The translations under genes and the position numbers were made by a program. From Lysobacterales bacterium (GTDB lineage: Bacteria > Pseudomonadota > Gammaproteobacteria > Xanthomonadales > Xanthomonadaceae): a DNA stretch of 5,323 nt. The notes under the pieces were generated by a model. It was not told the origin of the DNA. It did not search any database and saw only the letters and a program-made list of their open reading frames with translations. Of the stretch, positions 1-5,323 are shown piece after piece. Position 1 is the stretch's first letter; every line of letters starts with the position of its first letter. The DNA lies in NCBI GenBank assembly GCA_015655035.1, contig JAATFS010000423.1:1-5323 (forward strand), read 5' to 3'.

Positions 1-1
1 G

Positions 2-2539
2 TTGTTTGCCGGCATCTCCCTGGGGGTGGCCATGTTGTCGGCCACGTCCGTTTCCGCACAGGTCGCCGCGCCGGCCGGCGCCGTCGTCGCGACCGCCGGG
101 ATGGAGGCCGACGCCACCACCCTGGATGCCATCAAGGTGCTGCCGCAATTGATGGCGCAGGAGCGCGCGATCGATCTCAAGCGCGAGTCCGACGCCATCC
201 TGGATGCGGTTTCCTCCGACGCCATGGGTAATTATCCGGACAAGAACGTTGCCGAGTCATTGCAGCGCCTGCCCGGCGTGAGCGTCACCCGCGATCAGGG
301 CGAAGGGCGTTTCGTGGTGGTGCGCGGTCTGGACGCGGCGCTCAACACGGTCACCGTCGACGGCCTGGCCATCGGCACCACCGAGACCGGCAGCCGCGCC
401 GCGCCGATGGATCTGATCCCCTCCGAATCGACCGAGCGACTGAAGGTCGTCAAGTCGCCCACGCCGGACATGCCGGGCGACTCGATCGGCGGTGCGATCC
501 AGGTGGAGTCGGCCTCGGCGTTCGACCGCGACGGCCGCGCGATCCGCGCCAAGATCGAGGGCAGCCGCCAGCAGCTCAGCGGCGAGAACAGCCCCAAGGC
601 CTCGATCAACTACAGCGACCTGTTCGCGGGCGGTACTTTCGGCGTCGCCGCCGGCGTGAACTACTCGGACCGCACGTTCGAATCGGACAACACCGAGGGC
701 GAGTACGACGATGCGGCCGACAATGGTGACATGGTCATGGTCGAGCAGCAGCGCCGCAAGTACTACATCGAACGCGAGCGGCTCGGTGCCAACCTCAATC
801 TCGACTGGCGTCCCGACGCAGACAACAAGTACTACCTGCACGCCCTGTACAGCAGGTTCGACGATGCCGAGACCCGCCAGAGCACCGTGCTGGCGCTGGA
901 TACCGACAGCATCGTCGCCAACGGTGACGGCAGCTACGACGCAGAGTTCGACAAGATCACCAAGCGGGTTCGCAACCGCACCAAGAAACAGGACACGCTG
1001 GCGACCAGCTTCGGCGGCGAGAATCGTCTCGATGGCGCGGTGGTGGACTACCAGGTTGGCTATACCAAGACCCGCGAGCGCGCCCAAGACGAGCTGGAAG
1101 GGCGCTTCCAGTACGCTGGCGACGATTTGACGGCCAAGGTCGACCAGAACCGCCGCATGCCGGCGTTCGGCCTGTCCGGCAGCGACTGGATGGAAGTCGG
1201 CAACTACGAGTTCGACCGCTTCGTGCGCTCCCCGGGCGAGACCATCGACAAGGAGCGCAGCGCCGGCGTCAACGTGCGTTTCGATGGCGACAACGCCAGT
1301 TACAAGTTCGGCTTGCTGGGCCGCTTCCGCGACCGCGATGTGGACGTCGACGAGGTCGAATACCGGGTAGGCCCGGAGGTCGACCTGGCCAGCTGGGCAT
1401 TGCCGGCGCCGGAGCATCGCGGCAATACCTTGGGGCCGGCGCTGAGCGCGTCCGCCATGCGCGCCTATTGGAACCAGAATGGCGGCCGCTACAGCGTGCG
1501 CCCGGGCGACCTGGTGGACACCCAGGTGACCCTGCTGGCCCAGGACTACACCGCCAACGAGGACATCCTGTCCGCCTATGCGATGGGCACTTGGAATCTG
1601 TCCCCGGCGCTGCGCGTGATCGCTGGCGTGCGCGTGGAGACGACCCGTTTCGATGCCACCGGCAGTCAGCTCGATCTTGCCGACGATGGCCTGTCGGTAA
1701 GCGTTCGGGAAGTCAACAACAACTACACGAACGTGTTGCCGGGCCTGCATGTACGCTGGGATGGCGGCAGCGGCTGGGCGCTGCGCGGCGCGATCAACAA
1801 GACCGTGTCGCGCCCAGGGTTCGGGCAAATCTCGCCCAATGCCACCCTCAATACCAGCGATGGCGAAGTCGAACTCGGCAATCCGAACCTGGACCCCTAC
1901 GAATCGACCAACCTGGACGTGTCGTTCGAGAAGTACATCGGCGACAACGGCATCCTCTCGCTGGGCCTGTTCGGCAAGTCGATCGATGGCTACATCACCG
2001 ATGTCACCGTGAACAACGATCCGCAGTACGTCGGCTACGACGTCAGTACCGCGATCAACGGCAAGAAGGCCAAGGTTTATGGCGCCGAGTTCAACTGGCA
2101 GCAGCAGTTGAACTTCTTGCCGGGTAACTGGAGCGGCCTGCTGGCTGGCGTCAGCGGTACGTTGCTGGATACCAAGTTCGATCCGGACCTGGATGGGCGA
2201 GAGGGCGACGACTTCGACCTGCCGCGCGCCTCCCGACATATCTACACGGCCTTCCTGGGCTACGAGAAAAACGGCTTCTCCACCCGGCTGTCGGCGGTGC
2301 ATCGCAGCGAATATCTGGATGAGATCGGCAAGGCCGGCAACTACGATATCTATGTCGCGCCGAACACCCAGCTCGACTTCAGCCTGAACTACCAGGTCAC
2401 CTCCGACGTGCAGATCTACTTCGATGCGGGCAACCTGCTGGACGAGCCTCTGGAGCGCTACCAGGGCGACCGTTCGCATACCCAGCAGATGGAAGAGTAC
2501 GGACGTACCTATGCGATCGGCCTGCGGGTGAACCTGTGA
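2..2539 (+). CDS. TonB-dependent outer-membrane receptor, Xanthomonas/Caulobacter type (5' partial)
   Basis: This is an outer-membrane active transporter: a 22-strand barrel with an N-terminal plug, powered by TonB-ExbBD. 845 residues are visible. The first in-frame codon is a TTG at the window edge, probably an internal Leu, with the true start and charged signal-peptide n-region lying upstream. Residues 1-19 are a signal-peptide core ending VSA before Gln20. A TonB-box-like TLDAIKV is at 40-46. The plug (about 55-175) carries the subfamily hallmarks YPDKNVAESLQRLPGVSVTR (78-97), then DQGEGRF and VRGL (98-110). The rest is barrel, ending in the strand YGRTYAIGLRVNL; the last residue is Leu rather than the common Phe. 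Length fits the TIGR01782-like family (about 800-950 aa). The frame is intact. The substrate is not visible in the sequence; coupling to a phytase-like lipoprotein and two phosphohydrolases suggests a phosphorylated organic compound such as an inositol phosphate (inference). Confidence 0.95.
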   Translation: MFAGISLGVAMLSATSVSAQVAAPAGAVVATAGMEADATTLDAIKVLPQLMAQERAIDLKRESDAILDAVSSDAMGNYPDKNVAESLQRLPGVSVTRDQGEGRFVVVRGLDAALNTVTVDGLAIGTTETGSRAAPMDLIPSESTERLKVVKSPTPDMPGDSIGGAIQVESASAFDRDGRAIRAKIEGSRQQLSGENSPKASINYSDLFAGGTFGVAAGVNYSDRTFESDNTEGEYDDAADNGDMVMVEQQRRKYYIERERLGANLNLDWRPDADNKYYLHALYSRFDDAETRQSTVLALDTDSIVANGDGSYDAEFDKITKRVRNRTKKQDTLATSFGGENRLDGAVVDYQVGYTKTRERAQDELEGRFQYAGDDLTAKVDQNRRMPAFGLSGSDWMEVGNYEFDRFVRSPGETIDKERSAGVNVRFDGDNASYKFGLLGRFRDRDVDVDEVEYRVGPEVDLASWALPAPEHRGNTLGPALSASAMRAYWNQNGGRYSVRPGDLVDTQVTLLAQDYTANEDILSAYAMGTWNLSPALRVIAGVRVETTRFDATGSQLDLADDGLSVSVREVNNNYTNVLPGLHVRWDGGSGWALRGAINKTVSRPGFGQISPNATLNTSDGEVELGNPNLDPYESTNLDVSFEKYIGDNGILSLGLFGKSIDGYITDVTVNNDPQYVGYDVSTAINGKKAKVYGAEFNWQQQLNFLPGNWSGLLAGVSGTLLDTKFDPDLDGREGDDFDLPRASRHIYTAFLGYEKNGFSTRLSAVHRSEYLDEIGKAGNYDIYVAPNTQLDFSLNYQVTSDVQIYFDAGNLLDEPLERYQGDRSHTQQMEEYGRTYAIGLRVNL
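119..139 (+). other. Probable TonB box of the receptor
   Basis: These codons give TLDAIKV, about 20 residues after the predicted signal-peptide cleavage site and before the plug. The position and the acidic/hydrophobic pattern ending in a Val-rich motif match TonB boxes of xanthomonad receptors (for example TLDAVxV). No extra N-terminal signalling domain lies between signal peptide and plug, so this is a plain transporter and not a sigma/anti-sigma transducer. The assignment is by position and likeness only. Confidence 0.6.
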
Positions 2540-2541
2540 TG
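2526..2541 (+). promoter_or_regulatory. Stop/start overlap TGATG with weak Shine-Dalgarno
   Basis: The receptor stop TGA (2537-2539) shares its A with the ATG (2539-2541) of the lipoprotein gene. A weak ribosome site GGGTG (2526-2530) lies eight bases upstream. The arrangement is typical of translational coupling, where ribosomes finishing the receptor reinitiate on the next gene. It decides the start: the in-frame GTG at 2536 would add only one residue and is less likely than the ATG. Confidence 0.7.
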
Positions 2542-3699
2542 GCCCGCGTCGCGCTGATAGCTGCACCGCGGTTGGCGGCGCTGGCACTGGCAGGCGCGCT
2601 GCTGGTGGCGTGCAATCCACCGCTGCGGCAGCAGGCCGAGCCAGCGGCGGCGACCGACCGCGAGCCCGACGAGAACCCGGCGAAGGATCCGCTGCTGAGC
2701 GAGGCCAAAGTGCCGCATACGGTGGTGGCCGAAGCCTTCGTCACCACGCCCACGCCTCAAGACAACCTGGATTCGCCTGCCAGCTGGATCACGCCGCAGG
2801 GCCAGCGCTGGGTCATCACCACCGCCAAGAAGTCCGGAGAACTGGTGGTGTTCGACGGCGATACCGGGCAGCGCCTGCGCACGGTGGGTGGCAAGGGCGC
2901 CGCGCCGGGTCAGCTCGGCCGTCCCAACGGCATCAGCGTGGTCGGCGACCTGGTGCTGGTGGTCGAGCGCGACAATCATCGCGTGCAGGCATTCTCGCTG
3001 CCGGACTTCAGGTCGGTGGCGGTGTTCGGCGCGCAGGAGCTGAAGAAGCCGTACGGTCTCTGGGCGCAGCAGAAGGACGGCGGCATCGAGGTCATCGTCA
3101 GCGACAACTACATGCTGGGGGCGGACGAGGAGATGGTGCCGGCGTTGGCTGCGCTGGGCCAGCGTTTCCGCCGTTACCGACTGGTGCGCGAAGGCGCTGC
3201 CTGGAAGGCGTCGCTGGCGCAGACCTTCGGCGACACCGGCCAGGCCGGTGCGATCCGCATCGCCGAGTCGGTATTCGCCGATGCCGACAATGATCGCCTG
3301 TTGCTGGCCGAGGAAGACATGGCCACCGGCACCCGCTTGCGCGAATACAGCCTCTCCGGCGGTCGTTACCTGGGCCGCGATATCGGCGCAGACCTGTACA
3401 AGGCGCAGGCCGAGGGCATCGCGCTGCTGGCGTGCAAGGATGGCAGCGGCTACTGGATCGGTACCGATCAGTTCAAGGACCGCAGCGTGTTCCACGTGTT
3501 CGATCGCAAGAGCCTGCAGCACCTCGGCGCCTTCGCCGGCAAGCTCACCGCCAATACCGACGGGGTATGGATGGATCCGCACGCCGATGCGCGTTTCCCG
3601 CAAGGCGTGTTCTATGCGCTGCACGACGATCAGGCGGTGGCGGCGTTCGACTGGCGCGACATCGCCAGTGCACTGTCGCTGCCGGACTGCGCAAGGTGA
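2539..3699 (+). CDS. Beta-propeller phytase-like lipoprotein
   Basis: A 386-residue exported lipoprotein. Residues 1-24 are a signal peptide with lipobox LVAC (Cys25 lipidated), then a polar linker to about residue 60. The remainder aligns by eye, in order, with Bacillus-type beta-propeller phytase: DSPASW (78-83, for DDPAIW), AKKSG (96-100, for NKKSG), Arg144, YG (172-173), Glu243, AEED (257-260), AEG (291-293, for DIEG), TDG (340-342) and a late G-[VL]-F motif (356-358). These phytases are calcium-dependent enzymes that release phosphate from phytate. Two acidic positions differ here (DDP to DSP, DIEG to AQAEG), so activity may be altered or lost. Residues 117-152 also resemble an NHL repeat (GKGAAPGQL, PNGI, DNHRVQAF). 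Coupled translation with the receptor suggests the two act together on one substrate. The alternative is an NHL/SMP-30-like binding propeller. The family is fairly sure; the substrate is inferred. Confidence 0.8.
   Translation: MARVALIAAPRLAALALAGALLVACNPPLRQQAEPAAATDREPDENPAKDPLLSEAKVPHTVVAEAFVTTPTPQDNLDSPASWITPQGQRWVITTAKKSGELVVFDGDTGQRLRTVGGKGAAPGQLGRPNGISVVGDLVLVVERDNHRVQAFSLPDFRSVAVFGAQELKKPYGLWAQQKDGGIEVIVSDNYMLGADEEMVPALAALGQRFRRYRLVREGAAWKASLAQTFGDTGQAGAIRIAESVFADADNDRLLLAEEDMATGTRLREYSLSGGRYLGRDIGADLYKAQAEGIALLACKDGSGYWIGTDQFKDRSVFHVFDRKSLQHLGAFAGKLTANTDGVWMDPHADARFPQGVFYALHDDQAVAAFDWRDIASALSLPDCAR
2602..2613 (+). other. Lipobox of the phytase-like protein
   Basis: Codons for Leu22-Val23-Ala24-Cys25 follow a basic n-region (Arg3, Arg11) and an Ala/Leu-rich core, matching the signal peptidase II consensus L-[ASTV]-[AG]-C. 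Residue +2 after Cys is Asn, not the Asp that marks inner-membrane retention in E. coli, so outer-membrane sorting is plausible. Whether the protein faces the periplasm or the cell surface cannot be read from the sequence. Confidence 0.85.
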
Positions 3700-3702
3700 T
3701 CC
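3693..3702 (+). promoter_or_regulatory. Shine-Dalgarno of the metallophosphoesterase, overlapping the upstream stop
   Basis: AAGGTGATCC lies just ahead of the ATG at 3705. AGGTGATCC (3694-3702) matches the complement of the 16S rRNA 3' end as an unbroken run; AAGG alone sits eight bases before the start. The TGA ending the phytase-like gene (3697-3699) is embedded in it. This supports ATG 3705 over the in-frame GTG at 3696, which has no good ribosome site ahead of it. Confidence 0.7.
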
Positions 3703-3704
3703 AC

Positions 3705-5111
3705 ATGTCCGTTCCGCAGCTGCTGGGATCGTTGCTGGTCGTCGCGCTTGTGGCCGGCACCGCGCCGTCGCTGCCGGCGCAGGCTGGTCCGTCGGCGCGC
3801 CAGGCCGAGCCCAATACCCGGGTTCCCGAAGGCGACCGTGGCCATGCCGCCACGGTGTACCCGGACCGGATCGCGACCTCGCCGGCGCAGGATGCCGCGC
3901 ATGGTTTTGCGGTGGCCTGGCGCACCCAGGCCAGTGTCGACGCGCCGCGCCTGGAGATCGTGGTGGCCGGTGATGCCCCGGATGTCAGTGCGGGCAATCC
4001 ACGCGTCGTGATCGCGGCCACGCAGGCGCTGGAAACGCGTAATGGGCGATCCCACCACCACCGTGCCGACGTGGACGGGCTGGAGGCGGACACGCTGTAC
4101 GCCTGGCGGGTTCAAGGGCAGGGCACCTGGAGCCCGTGGTTCCATTTCCGCACCGCGACCGCCGGGGCCGAGCCGCTGACGCTGCTGTACTTCGGCGACA
4201 CCCAGAACCAGAACACCTCGCTGGCGACCCGCGTGATCCGCCAGGCCCGGAGGCAGGCTCCAGAAGCGAAGTTGGCCCTGTTCGGCGGCGACCTGGTTTC
4301 TGGCGGCGGCGCCGGCCTGGGGGCAGACGACGACGAATGGGCCGAGTGGTTCGAAGCCGCCAGCGGGCTGCCGGAGGACATCGCCACTGCACCGGCGGCG
4401 GGCAACCACGAATTCCACAAGGTGCATGCAGGCACCCCGCAGGAGACCCCGGCGCTGTCGCCGCATTGGCCGCTGAGCTTCGCGCTGCCGCGCAACGGCG
4501 CGCCGGGTTGGGAGCGGACCACCTACTGGTTCGACTACCAGGGCGTGCGCTTCGTGGTGCTGGACGGCACCGCGATCCTGAACCTGGACGCCGGCCCGGC
4601 ACAGGCCGCATGGCTGGATCGCGTGCTGGCCGGGAATCCGCATCGCTGGAGCGTGGTGCAGATCCACCAGCCGCTGTACGCGATGCGGTCCGACCGCGAC
4701 TATGCCCCGTTGCGCAAGCAATTGGCCGAGGTGCTGCGCAAGCGCAAGGTCGATTTGGTACTGCAGGGGCACGACCACGCCTACGGCCGGCGTGCGCTGG
4801 ACGAAAACGCGGCGGTGCCGCAACTGGTACTGAGCGTAGTGGGCGCCAAGCAATACCGGGCCGGACCGAAGGCGCTGGGCTCGATGAAGCCGGTGGCCGA
4901 GGACACCCAGCTGTTCCAGGTACTGAAGTTCGATGGCGAGGTGATGCGCTACGAAGCGCGCACCGCTACCGGGCGCTTGTACGATGCGTTCGAGCTGCAC
5001 GCAGACGGCGACCAGCGGCGCCTGGTGGAGATCGAGGACGGGCGCATCGCGCCGCGTCGCTGTGTCCGCCAGGCCTCGCTCAAGGGGCGGCAGGATCGTT
5101 GCTGGGAATGA
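3705..5111 (+). CDS. Secreted purple-acid-phosphatase-like metallophosphoesterase
   Basis: A 468-residue two-domain phosphohydrolase expected to cleave phosphate esters outside the cytoplasm. Residues 1-27 form a signal peptide ending AQA, though its n-region lacks Lys/Arg. Residues about 50-152 are the fibronectin-III-like N domain of PAP enzymes (VYPDRI at the start, GLEADTLYAWRV, WSPWFHFRT at the end). The catalytic domain (about 157-420) has the metal-binding motifs in order: GDTQ (164-167), GGDLVS (194-199), GNHE (233-236), VVQIH (317-321) and GHDHAY (355-360), giving a two-metal centre. The Tyr of the classical GDxxY motif is replaced by Ser199, and motif I is DxQ instead of DxG. A loop of Gly and Asp (200-210) follows motif II. 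The only two Cys, 453 and 466, lie in the tail and may form a disulfide. The gene starts five bases after the phytase-like gene, so they are almost certainly co-transcribed. Substrate range, monoester or diester, is unknown. Confidence 0.92.
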   Translation: MSVPQLLGSLLVVALVAGTAPSLPAQAGPSARQAEPNTRVPEGDRGHAATVYPDRIATSPAQDAAHGFAVAWRTQASVDAPRLEIVVAGDAPDVSAGNPRVVIAATQALETRNGRSHHHRADVDGLEADTLYAWRVQGQGTWSPWFHFRTATAGAEPLTLLYFGDTQNQNTSLATRVIRQARRQAPEAKLALFGGDLVSGGGAGLGADDDEWAEWFEAASGLPEDIATAPAAGNHEFHKVHAGTPQETPALSPHWPLSFALPRNGAPGWERTTYWFDYQGVRFVVLDGTAILNLDAGPAQAAWLDRVLAGNPHRWSVVQIHQPLYAMRSDRDYAPLRKQLAEVLRKRKVDLVLQGHDHAYGRRALDENAAVPQLVLSVVGAKQYRAGPKALGSMKPVAEDTQLFQVLKFDGEVMRYEARTATGRLYDAFELHADGDQRRLVEIEDGRIAPRRCVRQASLKGRQDRCWE

Positions 5112-5157
5112 TGGCATCGGCGCGATGTGGCAGGCGGCCGCCAACGGGAGTATGTGG
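5112..5157 (+). other. 46-base intergenic gap, no terminator seen
   Basis: The only structure is a weak imperfect hairpin (5128-5143, TGGC paired with GCCA around GC-rich sequence) without a T tract, and a short self-complementary GGCGGCCGCC at 5133-5142. Neither looks like an intrinsic terminator, and no convincing -35/-10 pair is visible. Read-through from the phosphatase gene into the next gene is therefore likely. Confidence 0.55.
5146..5150 (+). promoter_or_regulatory. Shine-Dalgarno deciding the start of the pyrophosphatase gene
   Basis: GGGAG ends seven bases before the ATG at 5158, a good spacing. The in-frame ATG at 5152 begins only one base after the same motif, too close to use it. 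Starting at 5158 also gives a normal signal-peptide n-region with a lysine (MNAK). Confidence 0.65.
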
Positions 5158-5323
5158 ATGAATGCGAAGGTGCTGTTTGGGATGGCCTGGCTTGCCGTCG
5201 CGCCGGGCGTACATGCCGCTGAATCGATAACGCATCCATTGCGGGCCGGGCAACCTGCGTCCGCGCCGGCAGCGGTCAACCTGGCCGTGGAAATTCCTGC
5301 CGCCAGCTTCATCAAGTATGAAA
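5158..5323 (+). CDS. Exported family I inorganic pyrophosphatase (3' partial)
   Basis: Only the first 55 codons are present and the frame stays open to the window edge. Residues 1-20 look like a Sec signal peptide: basic start MNAK, hydrophobic core VLFGMAWLAVAP, cleavage after VHA. A short Pro/Ala linker follows, then NLAVEIPAASFIKYE (41-55). This matches the N-terminal signature of soluble family I inorganic pyrophosphatase, with Glu45, Lys53 and Glu55 in the places of E. coli Glu20, Lys29 and Glu31. The 11-residue spacing from E to E fits the EIPxGxxxKYE form of the family. The enzyme hydrolyses pyrophosphate to two phosphates with Mg2+. Standard members are cytoplasmic and lack a signal peptide, so an exported paralogue would feed phosphate uptake from outside. 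The call rests on one short motif; the remaining active-site residues lie beyond the window. Confidence 0.75.
   Translation, partial: MNAKVLFGMAWLAVAPGVHAAESITHPLRAGQPASAPAAVNLAVEIPAASFIKYE

Noticed and set aside
257..2620. Very long open frame (787 codons) antisense to the receptor
   Set aside because: The + strand protein is a clear TonB-dependent receptor with continuous family motifs. The antisense frame gives low-complexity Ala/Val/Arg/Gln-rich sequence with no recognisable domain, as expected when GC-rich codon bias removes stops from the opposite strand.
2509..3624. 371-codon open frame antisense to the phytase-like gene
   Set aside because: Same GC-bias artefact: His/Arg/Gln-rich translation, no domain, no ribosome site of note, and fully overlaps a gene with a lipobox and propeller motifs.
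3432..3704. Upstream extension of the phosphatase reading frame into the phytase-like gene
   Set aside because: The in-frame extension overlaps conserved phytase-like sequence and encodes Arg-rich sequence typical of an off-frame reading. The ATG at 3705 has a strong ribosome site and is followed by a signal-peptide-like core.
4056..4061. Three-histidine run (His117-119) in the phosphatase N domain as a metal site
   Set aside because: It lies in the fibronectin-III-like domain, outside the five catalytic motifs, and three adjacent histidines alone are weak evidence for metal binding.
5133..5142. GGCGGCCGCC palindrome as a possible operator
   Set aside because: A single short GC palindrome is expected by chance at this base composition. 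It has no second copy in the window and does not resemble a Pho box.
5128..5143. Possible hairpin terminator between phosphatase and pyrophosphatase genes
   Set aside because: The stem is only about four pairs with a mismatch, and no T tract follows. The position directly before the next gene's ribosome site also argues against termination.
3630..5315. 561-codon open frame antisense to the phosphatase
   Set aside because: It overlaps the complete metallophosphoesterase and the pyrophosphatase start. The translation is compositionally biased and motif-free.

Overview
The window is a GC-rich, gene-dense stretch with every gene on the + strand. Its codon use (strong G/C at third positions), a TonB-dependent receptor of the Xanthomonas/Caulobacter type, and the family mix point to a gammaproteobacterium of the Xanthomonadaceae/Lysobacteraceae (Lysobacter, Luteimonas, Stenotrophomonas, Pseudoxanthomonas or similar). 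Genus cannot be fixed from this sequence alone.

Layout: (1) 2-2539, an outer-membrane TonB-dependent receptor, cut at its 5' end by the window edge; (2) 2539-3699, a lipoprotein with a beta-propeller phytase-like domain, whose ATG overlaps the receptor stop codon by one base; (3) 3705-5111, a secreted two-domain metallophosphoesterase of the purple-acid-phosphatase type (fibronectin-III-like domain plus catalytic domain), five bases after the phytase-like gene; (4) 5158 to the window end, the start of a gene with a signal peptide followed by the N-terminal active-site signature of family I inorganic pyrophosphatase. Nothing in the 46-base gap before gene 4 looks like a terminator, so all four probably form one operon, with its promoter left of the window and its end right of it.

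The combined picture, by inference, is an extracytoplasmic phosphorus-scavenging operon. A receptor would import or capture an organic phosphate, a membrane-anchored propeller would bind or cleave a phytate-like ester, a secreted phosphatase would release phosphate from esters, and an exported pyrophosphatase would split pyrophosphate. The substrate is not shown by the sequence. The most notable points are the coupled receptor/propeller-lipoprotein pair, the changed acidic residues in the phytase-like propeller, the missing tyrosine ligand in the phosphatase, and the apparently exported pyrophosphatase.

No RNA genes, mobile elements, CRISPR arrays or significant repeats were seen. There is no gene-free stretch longer than 46 bases.
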